From contig CAJPOT010000007.1 in NCBI GenBank assembly GCA_905372355.1, forward strand, positions 62,001 to 126,000: a stretch of DNA of 64,000 bases, read 5' to 3'. The stretch comes from an uncultured Selenomonas sp. Lineage in GTDB: Bacteria; Bacillota; Negativicutes; Selenomonadales; Selenomonadaceae. The notes under the pieces are model-generated. The model was not told the DNA's origin, searched no databases, and worked only from the letters and a program-made list of their open reading frames with translations. Positions 7,872 to 15,582 of this stretch are shown here, in pieces (within the stretch, counting starts at the first letter, position 1; each line of letters opens with the position of its first letter). The position numbers and the translations under genes are program-made.

Positions 7872-9201
7872 CGTCAACCCCTCCGCAATCCCCTCTCGCC
7901 ACTCCCGAAAAAGTTCCGGAAAAATCCGCTGCGTCCGCCTCGCCGTAGAGCACGCGCACCACCTCCGAAAGGGTCGTCTGGCCTTGCAGCGCCTTTTCTA
8001 TGCCGTCCTCCGCCAGCGTCCTCATGCCCTGCCGCCCGGCAAGCTCGCGCATCTCCTCAAGCCCCGCTCTATGCACGATCGCCTGCTGCAGAGCCGCGTC
8101 GACAACGAGCAGTTCCTGCAGCGCGAGCCGCCCCGAAAAGCCCGTGCCGCCGCAAGATGCGCAGCCTGCCGCTCGCCACAGCCGTCCTGTCGACGACGCC
8201 CCCTCGGCCCATGCGGGAAGCGCCTCCTCGGACGGCTCGCGGCAGTGCGGACACAAGCGGCGCACGAGACGCTGCGCGACGACGCCCGTCAGAGCCGCCG
8301 CGAGAAGATACGCGGGCACGCCCATGTCGAGCAGACGGAAGACCGCGCCAAGCGCGTCCTTCGTATGCAGCGTCGAAAAGAGCAGATGACCCGTCAGCGC
8401 AGCACGCACCGCCATCTCCGCCGTCTCCGCATCGCGGATCTCGCCGAGCACAATCTCGTCGATGTCCGAGCGCAGCATGGCGCGAAGCCCTGCAGCATAC
8501 GTCATGCCCGTCTTCTTGTTCACCTGGATCTGATTGACGCCCTCGATGCGGTACTCGGGCGGATCCTCGATCGTCATGATGTTGCGTTCGGGCGTATTGA
8601 TCTCCGAGAGAGCCGCATAGAGCGTCGTCGTCTTGCCCGAATTGACCGGCCCTGTAATCAGAACCATGCCGCCGGGCTGATGGCACAAGCGGCGGAAAAT
8701 CATCTCATTCTGCACGGAAAATCCGAGATTCCCGACGGAAAGAAGCGCGTGCGAGCGGTTCAAGATGCGAAGAACCGCCTTCTCCCCCGCGAGGAGCGGC
8801 AAGGTCGCCAGACGAAGATCGACGGCTTCACCGCCCTCAGGCGGCACGTACGATATGCGCCCGTCCTGCGCCATGCGGCGCTCCACGCTTTCAAGATGTG
8901 CCATGACCTTCAATCGCGCAAGCAAAAACGCATGCACCTCCCGGGGGATCGGTGCATGCGTTTCCAATAAACTTCCATCAACACGGTAACGGATGCGGAC
9001 GGCGCCCTCGAAAGGCTCTATGTGGATATCGCTCGCCCGCAGGCGCAGAGCCTCCGCGATCATGCGATCGACAAACTCCACGACGGGCACGCGTCCCGGC
9101 TCTCCCTGCCTCGGCAGAGCACGGCTTGCACTTCCTGTGCGCACGCTCTGTACGAGGCGATGGATCAGCCTCTGATACGAATCCTCTTCTGTCCTCTGCA
9201 T
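7858..9201 (-). CDS. pilB: Type IV pilus extension ATPase PilB / GspE
   Basis: 447 residues from ATG at 9201, which has TGGAGG 7 nt upstream. Visible motifs are ASDIHIEPFEGAVRIRYRVDG (in pieces), Walker A (TGPVNSGKTTTLYA), a Walker B/Asp region (DEIVLGEIRDAETAEMA), a His box (STLHTKDA) and a four-Cys zinc site near the C-terminus (CPHC, CASC). This is the assembly motor of the pilus. The N-terminal MshE-N-like domain common in longer PilB proteins is absent, so it is nearer GspE in length. It is the first gene of the pilus run; a MITE-like hairpin sits about 20 bp upstream. Confidence 0.92.
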   Translation of the reverse strand: MQRTEEDSYQRLIHRLVQSVRTGSASRALPRQGEPGRVPVVEFVDRMIAEALRLRASDIHIEPFEGAVRIRYRVDGSLLETHAPIPREVHAFLLARLKVMAHLESVERRMAQDGRISYVPPEGGEAVDLRLATLPLLAGEKAVLRILNRSHALLSVGNLGFSVQNEMIFRRLCHQPGGMVLITGPVNSGKTTTLYAALSEINTPERNIMTIEDPPEYRIEGVNQIQVNKKTGMTYAAGLRAMLRSDIDEIVLGEIRDAETAEMAVRAALTGHLLFSTLHTKDALGAVFRLLDMGVPAYLLAAALTGVVAQRLVRRLCPHCREPSEEALPAWAEGASSTGRLWRAAGCASCGGTGFSGRLALQELLVVDAALQQAIVHRAGLEEMRELAGRQGMRTLAEDGIEKALQGQTTLSEVVRVLYGEADAADFSGTFSGVARGDCGGVDDGGV

Positions 9202-9220
9202 CTTCGAGCCTCCAAAAGAC

Positions 9221-9294
9221 TGCGGAATCACGGATAAATTCGGTCACCCGTCTTCACACATTCGGGCGACTTCATTGATCAGCGCTTCCTTATC
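9221..9294. mobile_element. Short MITE-like element (copy 1, 74 bp)
   Basis: Read on the minus strand it runs GGAAGCGCTGATCAATGAAG to TTTATCCGTGATTCC, with imperfect terminal inverted repeats. It matches the copies at 41081-41154 and 63482-63647 and lacks the internal segment of the long copy. It lies between aroE and pilB, both on the minus strand, so it would form a hairpin in any read-through transcript. It has no coding capacity for a transposase. Confidence 0.75.
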
Positions 9295-9362
9295 CATGAA
9301 CATCTTGCTTCGGCTTTCGTGCTGACTTTCTTTATTTTGCTTCTTTGTTTTGTTTCTTTGCG

Positions 9363-10226
9363 TTACTTCCTTTTTCCTTCCAGTGCCTCGCGCAGGGCGT
9401 GCGTCATCACGGAAAAATCCGCCTCTCGTCCCGTCCACAGGCGAAACGCCGCCGCCCCCTGACCCACGAGCATCGCCTCGCCGTTCAGCGTCGGGCAGCC
9501 CAGCGACTCCGCACGCTGCAGGAACTGCGTCCTCGCAGGCGTATAGATGATGTCGTAGAAAAACATCCGTTCATGCACTGCCTGCCAAGGGACGGGCGGC
9601 ATCGCCTGCGTCTGCGGCGCCATGCCGAGCGGCGTCGTATTGACGACGAGATCCGCCTTTCTGACGGCTTCCTCGAACGCCGTCTCGTTCCAGTCGAGAG
9701 CACAGACCTCGCCGTACTGCGCAAACTCCTCAGCCAAGGGACGCGCCTTCGGGGCATTTCGCACGCCGAGCGTGACCTCAGCCGCGCCCGAGCGCAGCAA
9801 ACCGTAGAGCGCCGCGCGTGCTGCGCCGCCCGCGCCCAAGAGCACGACGCGCTTTCCCTCGACGGAAAAGTCGCGTGCCGTAAGCGCACCGAGGAATCCC
9901 TCCACATCGGTGTTGAAGCCCTTGAGACGTCCCGCCTCGCACACGACCGTATTGACCGCCCCAATGGCACGCGCCGCTTCATCCACCTCATCCAGCAGAG
10001 GCAAGATCGCCGACTTGTGCGGAATCGTCACATTGAAGCCGCGAAACCCCAGCGCACGAAGGCCGCGCACGCCGTCTTCCAGCCTCTCGGGCAGGACGAG
10101 CAAGGCGACATAGGCATAATCCAGTCCCGCCGCCCGAATCGCCGCATTCTGCATCGCCGGCGAAAGCGAATGCTCGATCGGCGAGCCGATGACGGCAAGA
10201 TTTTTTGTCTTCCCTGTAAACATCAT
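9363..10226 (-). CDS. aroE: Shikimate dehydrogenase
   Basis: 287 residues. AroE reduces 3-dehydroshikimate to shikimate with NADPH. The substrate-binding motif IGSPIEHSLSPAMQNAA is near the start, the catalytic Lys lies in FNVTIPHK and its partner Asp in GFNTDVEG. The nucleotide site is VVLLGAGGAARAALYGL, and a late motif LVNTTPLGM is also visible. ATG at 10226 is chosen because AAGGAGAG precedes it; an upstream extension of 14 codons is not needed. It is oriented toward the pilus genes and diverges from trpD. Confidence 0.95.
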   Translation of the reverse strand: MMFTGKTKNLAVIGSPIEHSLSPAMQNAAIRAAGLDYAYVALLVLPERLEDGVRGLRALGFRGFNVTIPHKSAILPLLDEVDEAARAIGAVNTVVCEAGRLKGFNTDVEGFLGALTARDFSVEGKRVVLLGAGGAARAALYGLLRSGAAEVTLGVRNAPKARPLAEEFAQYGEVCALDWNETAFEEAVRKADLVVNTTPLGMAPQTQAMPPVPWQAVHERMFFYDIIYTPARTQFLQRAESLGCPTLNGEAMLVGQGAAAFRLWTGREADFSVMTHALREALEGKRK

Positions 10227-10395
10227 TGTACTCTCCTTTATTGTAACAAGCAGCACTTTCTTCCACAATAGGGGATTTATCCTAGAATTTTTAAAATTTT
10301 CCTACTATCCGCTTGTCTGCCACTTTTCTGTTCATCGTAATCGTAGCAAGGAAACATCTTTTTGTAAAGAGCGCCTTCCTCCGCATCGCCCTTTG

Positions 10396-10424
10396 TTGCA
10401 AAAAACCTACCGCCATAGTATACT
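10396..10424 (+). promoter_or_regulatory. Sigma-70-type promoter for trpD
   Basis: TTGCAA (10396-10401), a 17-bp spacer, then TATACT (10419-10424). A small hairpin CCCTGC/GCAGGG follows at about 10438-10461 in the predicted leader, ahead of the AAAGGAG ribosome site. The 264-bp gap between aroE and trpD otherwise shows nothing clear. Confidence 0.6.
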
Positions 10425-10490
10425 AAATGACATTCAACCCTGCCGTGCCAAAATGCAGGGACATATCCAACAGAAAAGGAGCGCTATGCC

Positions 10491-11510
10491 ATGATAAAAG
10501 AAGCCATCCAAAAGATCGTCAGCAAGCACGATCTGACCTACGAAGAAGCTTACTGCGTAATGAACGAAATCATGAGCGGCAAAACGAGTCCGACTGAGAA
10601 CGCCGCCTACCTCGCCGCACTCTCGACGAAGAGCGCCAAGGCTGAGACGACAGCAGAAATCGCCGGCTCTGCCGCCGCCATGCGCGAGCATGCGCTCGCC
10701 GTCGAACATCCTGGTATCGAAGTGCTTGAAATCGTCGGTACGGGCGGCGATCATGCGGGCAGCATCAACATATCGACGACGGCCTCCTTCATCATCGCCG
10801 CCGCCGGCATCGCCGTCGCCAAGCACGGCAACCGCGCAGCGTCATCGAAAAGCGGCGCCGCCGACTGCCTCGAAGCCCTCGGCGTCAACATCGACCTCGC
10901 GCCCGAAACATGCACAAAGCTTCTCAAGAGCATCGGCCTGTGCTTCATGTTCGCGCAGAAGTATCACACTTCGATGAAATACGTCGGCGCCATCCGCAAG
11001 GAACTGGGCATCCGCACCGTATTCAACATTCTCGGCCCCTTGACGAATCCCGCGCGTCCCGAGCGCATGATCCTCGGCGTCTACGATGAATATCTGCTGG
11101 AGCCGCTGACCCGCGTGCTCATCGACCTCGGCGTTCAGCGCGGCATGGTCATCTACGGCACGGACTGCCTCGACGAGATCTCCATCAGCGCCCCGACGAG
11201 GGTCTCCGAGTTCAAGGACGGCTGGTACAAGACGTATACGATCGCTCCAGAGGACTTCGACCTTGAGCGTGCCGAGAAGACGGCGATCGTCGGCGGCATG
11301 GCGAAAGAAAACGCCGCTGTGACGCGTGCTATCCTCACGGGAGTGCAAGGCGCGAAGACCGACATCGTGCTTTTGAATGCCGGCGCCGCCATCTACATCG
11401 GCGGCAAGGCCGACTCCATCAAGGAAGGCGTCGAAAAAGCCCGCGCGCTCATTGAGAGCGGTGCGGCAGAGAAGAAACTGCAGGAATTCATCGAACAGTC
11501 GAACGCCTGA
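10491..11510 (+). CDS. trpD: Anthranilate phosphoribosyltransferase
   Basis: 339 residues. TrpD transfers phosphoribose from PRPP to anthranilate in tryptophan synthesis. The glycine-rich PRPP site [14 protein letters not shown], the [21 protein letters not shown] region (in pieces) and the [10 protein letters not shown] motif are all present. Length is typical. Ribosome site AAAAGGAG lies 9 nt before ATG. Unlike most bacteria, no other trp gene is next to it: aroE is divergent and NDH-2 follows after a strong terminator. A paralogue with another substrate cannot be excluded, but the PRPP and anthranilate motifs look normal. Confidence 0.93.
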   Translation: MIKEAIQKIVSKHDLTYEEAYCVMNEIMSGKTSPTENAAYLAALSTKSAKAETTAEIAGSAAAMREHALAVEHPGIEVLEIVGTGGDHAGSINISTTASFIIAAAGIAVAKHGNRAASSKSGAADCLEALGVNIDLAPETCTKLLKSIGLCFMFAQKYHTSMKYVGAIRKELGIRTVFNILGPLTNPARPERMILGVYDEYLLEPLTRVLIDLGVQRGMVIYGTDCLDEISISAPTRVSEFKDGWYKTYTIAPEDFDLERAEKTAIVGGMAKENAAVTRAILTGVQGAKTDIVLLNAGAAIYIGGKADSIKEGVEKARALIESGAAEKKLQEFIEQSNA

Positions 11511-11515
11511 GGACA

Positions 11516-11556
11516 GCCCCCAAGCCGCAATCTTGGGGGCTTCTTCATTCCTTTTC
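11516..11556 (+). terminator. Rho-independent terminator after trpD
   Basis: Perfect 9-bp stem GCCCCCAAG (11516-11524) and CTTGGGGGC (11532-11540), followed by a T-rich tract. Confidence 0.85.
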
Positions 11557-11563
11557 CGTCGCC

Positions 11564-11619
11564 ATTTATATTAATATAAATTATTGATATGTTACATTTT
11601 CATAAAAACGATGTATAAT
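11564..11619 (+). promoter_or_regulatory. NDH-2 promoter with an 18-bp AT-rich palindrome upstream
   Basis: TTACAT (11592-11597), a 16-bp spacer and TATAAT (11614-11619) form the candidate promoter. Directly upstream, 11564-11581 is a perfect 18-bp palindrome, ATTTATATTAATATAAAT, which may be an operator. The binding protein is unknown; it does not match the Rex or Fnr consensus. Confidence 0.55.
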
Positions 11620-11679
11620 GAAAAGCACATAAGATTCACAATGTTCCCCACAAACTTTTCTGGAAAGGCGGTATGAATC

Positions 11680-12957
11680 ATGACGGAAAAGGCAGCGAAA
11701 CCACGCATCGTCATCTTGGGCGGCGGCATTGCAGGCATACGCGCGGCGCGAAAGCTCGCGAACGAGGCGGTCGATGTCCTCATCATCGACCACAACAACT
11801 ATCAGGTCTTTCAGCCGCTGCTCTATCAGGTGGCGACCTCGATGCTCTCGGCGGACGAGGTCATCTATCCGATCCGCGGCTTCTTCCGCAGCGCTTCGAA
11901 CGTCAACTTCTTGCTCGCCGAAATCGAGGGAATCGACGCGGCGGCGCAGACCGTGCGCACCGACCAGGGCGAGATCGACTACGATCATCTCATCATCGCG
12001 CTCGGCTCGACGCCAAACTTCTTCGGCTCGAAAAGCATCGAGGAAAACTCCCTGCCCTTGAAGACGCTCGTCGACTCCATCGAGATTCGCAGCCACGTCC
12101 TCAAGGTCTTCGAAGAAGCCTCGCGTGAAAAGGATGCGGCAAAGCGCAAGGCTCTTCTGACCTTCGTTTTCGTCGGCGCGGGCCCCATCGGCGTCGAAGG
12201 ATCGGGCGGCCTCTCAGAGCTCATCTACGACGTCTTTCAAAAGGAGTACCATACGATCGACTTCAGCGAGGTCGAAATCCATCTCATCGGCGCAGATCCC
12301 GGTGTCCTCATGATGATGCCTGAGAAGCTGCGCGACGAGACCGTGCGCGTGCTTGAAAAGAAAAAGGTCGCCGTGCAGTGCTCGATGATGGTCACGGACT
12401 ACGACGGCGAAACGCTTCGCTACAAGCCCTTCAGCGCTCCCAAGGACGCGCCGCTGCAGGAAATCAAGACGCGCACCGTCGTCTGGGCGGCGGGCGTGCG
12501 CCCCGTCGACTGCCTCGACGGACTTGACGTGCAAAAAGACCGCGGCCGCCGCATCATCGTCGATGACACAATGCACGCCATAGGCTTCGAGAACGTCTAC
12601 GCCGCCGGCGACTGCTCAAGCTTCACGCCACCGGGCGAAGAACGCCCACTGCCGACGCTCGCGCCCGTCGCGCTCGCTGAAGGCGACGTCGCCGCCGCCA
12701 ACATCCTGCACAAGCTCAAGGGCGAGCCGCTTGAGCATCTCGACTACAAGAGCAAGGGCGTCATGGCGATCATCGGCAACAGCGAGGCCGTCATGTCTGC
12801 AGGCCCTCTCGTCGGCAGAGGCTTCCTCGCGTGGTCGGCATGGCTTTGGATTCACCTCCTGACGAAGGCGGGCTTCCATGCCAACGTCTCCGTCACGTTC
12901 AAATGGTTCTTCAACTACCTCTTCGGCACGCGTCTCGGACGCATGATCACACGCTAA
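11680..12957 (+). CDS. ndh: Type II NADH dehydrogenase (NDH-2 family)
   Basis: 425 residues. NDH-2 enzymes are single-chain flavoproteins on the inner face of the membrane that pass electrons from NADH to quinone without pumping protons. The FAD motif is IVILGGGIAGIRAARKL (about residues 10-26), the NAD motif is FVGAGPIGVEGSGGL (about 165-180), and a second FAD segment is YAAGDCSSF. The YQVFQPLLYQVATSML region is typical of the family. The C-terminus is amphipathic and aromatic, fitting membrane attachment. It stands alone between two terminators. In an anaerobe it may feed quinone-linked reductases or serve oxygen protection; that is inference. Confidence 0.93.
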   Translation: MTEKAAKPRIVILGGGIAGIRAARKLANEAVDVLIIDHNNYQVFQPLLYQVATSMLSADEVIYPIRGFFRSASNVNFLLAEIEGIDAAAQTVRTDQGEIDYDHLIIALGSTPNFFGSKSIEENSLPLKTLVDSIEIRSHVLKVFEEASREKDAAKRKALLTFVFVGAGPIGVEGSGGLSELIYDVFQKEYHTIDFSEVEIHLIGADPGVLMMMPEKLRDETVRVLEKKKVAVQCSMMVTDYDGETLRYKPFSAPKDAPLQEIKTRTVVWAAGVRPVDCLDGLDVQKDRGRRIIVDDTMHAIGFENVYAAGDCSSFTPPGEERPLPTLAPVALAEGDVAAANILHKLKGEPLEHLDYKSKGVMAIIGNSEAVMSAGPLVGRGFLAWSAWLWIHLLTKAGFHANVSVTFKWFFNYLFGTRLGRMITR

Positions 12958-12976
12958 CCCTCATGACTCGCACACA

Positions 12977-13013
12977 GCCCGCCAAGGCGCAAAGCCTTGG
13001 CGGGCTGTTTTGT
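12977..13013 (+). terminator. Rho-independent terminator after NDH-2
   Basis: Perfect 12-bp stem GCCCGCCAAGGC (12977-12988) and GCCTTGGCGGGC (12994-13005) with a 5-base loop, followed by TGTTTTGT. Confidence 0.9.
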
Positions 13014-13054
13014 CAACACAAGGATATCGGTACAATCAAATTCTCCTCTTCGAG

Positions 13055-13168
13055 TATAATAGAATTTTATTTGGTCCGAAAACAGGATACCGGCAAGGAA
13101 TTCACTTCAAGCCATGGATACATTAAGAACTCTGTCCGATATACGATCCTTTTCCCGTATGCTATAAT
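13055..13168 (+). promoter_or_regulatory. Candidate promoter region for the TPM/LemA genes
   Basis: The 243-bp gap upstream of the TPM gene holds two TATAAT boxes, at 13055-13060 and 13163-13168. The second has a TGC just before it (extended -10). No convincing -35 box is seen for either. Nothing else was recognised in this gap. Confidence 0.35.
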
Positions 13169-13256
13169 AAACGAAAATTATCGTATACTATTCATACCAG
13201 TTTTCTCTCTTCCTGCTCCCCACAGGAGACAGGCATTACGAAAGGATGTGAGGCGA

Positions 13257-14069
13257 ATGAACACACCCCGCGCGCGCCAACAGTTGTGCGCCCTCCTATT
13301 CATCATCGTCAGCCTCCTCGCACTTGCTGGCTCATCTGCCGACGCTGCCGTGCTTCCCAAGCCCTCGCAGCGCGAATACATCGTCGACACGGCAGGCATC
13401 GTTTCAGCAGAGGATCGCACACAGATCGAGAAGATCGGCGAAGAGCTGCGCGAAAAGACGAAGGCGGAAATCGTCGTCGTGACCGTCGCCACCTTGGACG
13501 GCACAGACATCGAATCGTACGCAAACGAGCTGTTTCGCAGCTGGGGCATCGGCGATGCGAAGCAAAGCAACGGAGTCCTTCTGCTCATCGCCAAAGATGA
13601 TCGCAAGTTCCGCATCGAAGTCGGCTACGGGCTTGAAGGTGAAATCACGGACGGCAGAGCGGGCGAGATCCTCGACAAGATGAAGCCGTACTTTCGCGAT
13701 GAGAAGTACTCCGAGGGCGTGCTCAATGCCTATCAGAAGCTCGCCGCCTACGCCTACCGTGCTGCAGGAGTCGCACCGGGCGCTGATGTGAGCGAGACGC
13801 TTGAAGAATCGTCCACGCATGAAGAAGAGGAACCGAGCATCCTGATGAATGTCTTCATCTTCTTCCTTGCCATCGTCGGCATGATCCTGCTCGGTGTCAT
13901 CCTGAACTGGCTTCTCGGCCTCCTCAACCAAGCGCTCGGCCCTGGCGGCGGCTCCTCGAGCGGCGATTACGGCGGCGGCTACAGCGGCGGCTCTTCCGGC
14001 GGCAGTTCCTCGCGCGGCGGCTACGGCGGCGGCTCTTCCGGCGGCGGCGGCGCATCAGACGGCTGGTAA
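13257..14069 (+). CDS. Secreted, membrane-anchored TPM-domain protein
   Basis: 270 residues. A signal peptide (about 1-30, ending in ADAA) is followed by a TPM domain (about 38-165; motifs YIVDTAGIVSAEDRTQIEKI, RSWGIGDAKQSNGVLLLIA, FRIEVGYGLEGEITD). A membrane helix comes at about 197-220, and then a flexible Gly/Ser-rich tail (GGYSGGSSGGSS). TPM proteins face the periplasm or cell exterior; their role is still unclear, and some show phosphatase activity. The following gene is lemA, the usual partner of this family. ATG at 13257 follows GAAAGGATGTGAGG. The stop is immediately followed by a dispersed repeat. Confidence 0.87.
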   Translation: MNTPRARQQLCALLFIIVSLLALAGSSADAAVLPKPSQREYIVDTAGIVSAEDRTQIEKIGEELREKTKAEIVVVTVATLDGTDIESYANELFRSWGIGDAKQSNGVLLLIAKDDRKFRIEVGYGLEGEITDGRAGEILDKMKPYFRDEKYSEGVLNAYQKLAAYAYRAAGVAPGADVSETLEESSTHEEEEPSILMNVFIFFLAIVGMILLGVILNWLLGLLNQALGPGGGSSSGDYGGGYSGGSSGGSSSRGGYGGGSSGGGGASDGW

Positions 14070-14170
14070 GCTACACGCACAAACGTCCACTTTGTGGACA
14101 TTGTGCGCCGCCCTTACAGAAGCCTAGCCAATCGGTCTGCGCCTGCGGCTTGACCTCTTGGGGCTTCATG
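14070..14170 (+). repeat. REP-like dispersed element between the TPM gene and lemA
   Basis: Opposite orientation to the copies at 521-704. It contains GTCCAC and GTGGAC around a 3-base loop, within a longer imperfect stem (GCACAAA/TTGTGC). It begins at the base after the TPM stop codon, so the TPM-lemA message would carry the hairpin between the two genes. Confidence 0.8.
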
Positions 14171-14230
14171 GTGAACCATTCTATATTTGCTCAGTCATTC
14201 CATCGGCAGAAACAGAAAGGAGTTTTCAAC

Positions 14231-14794
14231 ATGAACAAAGGACTGATCGCGCTCGGCGCTGTCATCGTCGTCATTATCTTCATCCTCGGCGGAGTCTTCT
14301 CTCTCTATAACGGGCTGAAAGAGTCGGAGATCAGCGTCGATGCAGCGTACGGACAGGTCGAGAATCAAATGCAGCGGCGCAGCGACCTCATCCCAAACCT
14401 CGTCAACACGGTCAAAGGCTATGACGTGCATGAGAAGGCTGTCATTGAGGAAGTCGTCAATGCGCGTGCCAAACTAGCAGGTGCGCAGGGCGTCGAGCAG
14501 ATCGATGCGGCGAACGCCGAACTCACGGGCGCACTCGGCCGCCTCTTCGCCATCGCCGAGGCATATCCTGACCTCAAGGCAAACACGCAGTACCTCGAAC
14601 TCATGCGCGAGCTGGCCGGCTCGGAGAACCGCATCGCCGTCGCGCGGCGCGACTACAACGAGGCAGTGCGCGAATACAACGTGCGCATCTCGACCTTCCC
14701 CGGCGTATTCTTCGCCGGTTTCATGGGCATGACGAAGAAGCCTCAGTTCCAAGCGAAGGAGGGCGCAGACGCCGTCCCTGAAGTGAAGTTCTAA
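14231..14794 (+). CDS. lemA: LemA family protein
   Basis: 187 residues. One N-terminal membrane helix (about 4-27) is followed by a helical domain. The family motifs EISVDAAYGQVENQMQRRSD and LIPNLVNTVKGY are visible, and the C-terminal YNVRISTFPGVFFAGFMG region is typical. LemA proteins are small membrane proteins of unresolved function that often accompany TPM proteins, as here. ATG at 14231 has AAAGGAG at 8 nt; earlier in-frame ATG codons fall in the repeat. Confidence 0.93.
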   Translation: MNKGLIALGAVIVVIIFILGGVFSLYNGLKESEISVDAAYGQVENQMQRRSDLIPNLVNTVKGYDVHEKAVIEEVVNARAKLAGAQGVEQIDAANAELTGALGRLFAIAEAYPDLKANTQYLELMRELAGSENRIAVARRDYNEAVREYNVRISTFPGVFFAGFMGMTKKPQFQAKEGADAVPEVKF

Positions 14795-14802
14795 GAATCA
14801 CA

Positions 14803-14837
14803 AAAGCCCCCGCACCTTTCGGCGCGGGGGCTTTACA
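14803..14837 (+). terminator. Rho-independent terminator after lemA
   Basis: Stem AAAGCCCCCGC with GCGGGGGCTTT around a short loop. It also lies just past the 3' end of the convergent tRNA genes and could serve both strands. Confidence 0.85.
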
Positions 14838-14842
14838 TTTCA

Positions 14843-14919
14843 TGGTGGCGGCACAGAGATTTGAACTCCGGACACTGCGGGTATGAACCGCATGCTCTAG
14901 CCAACTGAGCTATGCCGCC
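14843..14919 (-). tRNA. tRNA-Met (CAU anticodon)
   Basis: 77 nt including an encoded CCA. The acceptor stem GGCGGCA pairs with TGCCGCC, the D-stem has GCTC/GAGC, and the anticodon loop TTCATAC gives CAU in a TGCGG/CCGCA stem. The G1-C72 pair argues against the initiator form. An Ile tRNA with a modified CAU anticodon cannot be fully excluded from sequence alone. Confidence 0.9.
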
Positions 14920-14921
14920 GG

Positions 14922-15007
14922 TGGTGGGCAGGGATGGATTCGAACCATCGTAATCCGAAGATGACAGATTTACAGTCTGTTCCCTTTAACCACTCGGGCA
15001 CCTACCC
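14922..15007 (-). tRNA. tRNA-Tyr (GUA anticodon)
   Basis: 86 nt including an encoded CCA. The acceptor GGGTAGG pairs with CCTGCCC with one G-U pair; the anticodon loop CTGTAAA gives GUA; a long variable arm is present, as expected of class II bacterial tRNA-Tyr. It is two bases from tRNA-Met on the same strand, so the two are probably co-transcribed. Confidence 0.95.
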
Positions 15008-15170
15008 ATGGACGCCCCGTACAAGACGAAGCATTGTCATTATAGCGACTTTTCTGCAGGCTGTCAAGCGAAAAATCGGTGCAAATTCCCTCTCTCTATG
15101 CACGGTAAATCATAGGAAAATCATATTCCGGAAAATTGGACGAAACTTTGGAAGAAACTGCCGTATTTTT

Positions 15171-15199
15171 ATGACACAAAAAAGATTTTGTGCTAAAAT
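15171..15199 (+). promoter_or_regulatory. Promoter of the DUF4405-like gene with an internal inverted repeat
   Basis: ATGACA (15171-15176), a 17-bp spacer, then TAAAAT (15194-15199) with an extended TGC. The spacer holds a perfect inverted repeat CACAAAA (15175-15181) and TTTTGTG (15186-15192), a plausible repressor site overlapping the polymerase footprint. Confidence 0.55.
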
Positions 15200-15252
15200 G
15201 ATTTTGATATTCCTTCTCTTGAAGGAGCAGTCTGCATTGGGAGGCAATAACA

Positions 15253-15492
15253 ATGAAAAAAAATTATTATCTGATTCTTGGCTTGGCTGTCGGCATGCTC
15301 ATCTGCCTTGTGACGGGCACTTTCATGTATCTCCATGTCTTTGCCAACGGCCCCGCTAAGATCGTCAACAAGAACATTCATATCTATGTCTCATATCTCC
15401 TGACCATCGGCGTCATTTTTCACCTCGCTTGGAACTGGAAGTGGCTTCGCGGCACGACAAAGGAAATATTCGGCGGGAAAGAGCACAAATAA
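15253..15492 (+). CDS. Small two-helix membrane protein, DUF4405-like
   Basis: 79 residues with two hydrophobic helices (about 6-28 and 43-61), a His between them (KNIHIYVSYLL) and a second His followed by aromatics (FHLAWNWKWLRG). This His plus Trp-rich pattern is typical of the cytochrome-b-like DUF4405 family, so haem binding is possible. It sits alone, with its own promoter and terminator, and GGGAGG as ribosome site. Codons 2-4 form an A8 tract, a possible slippage site. Function is unknown. Confidence 0.75.
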   Translation: MKKNYYLILGLAVGMLICLVTGTFMYLHVFANGPAKIVNKNIHIYVSYLLTIGVIFHLAWNWKWLRGTTKEIFGGKEHK

Positions 15493-15505
15493 CCTCGGCG
15501 AATGC

Positions 15506-15555
15506 AAAGGAACCGGATACAAAGCCCTGTGGCTTCGCATCCGGTTCCTTTTTTC
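15506..15555 (+). terminator. Rho-independent terminator after the DUF4405-like gene
   Basis: 13-bp stem AAAGGAACCGGAT (15506-15518) and ATCCGGTTCCTTT (15539-15551), then T-rich sequence. The convergent autotransporter gene ends 28 bp further on. Confidence 0.9.
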
Positions 15556-15582
15556 TTCCTTAATTCATCTTTACCCTGTAAA

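Noticed and set aside
9244..9438. 64-codon frame over the MITE upstream of pilB
   Set aside because: Half lies inside aroE and half inside the MITE; composition gives no sign of a gene.
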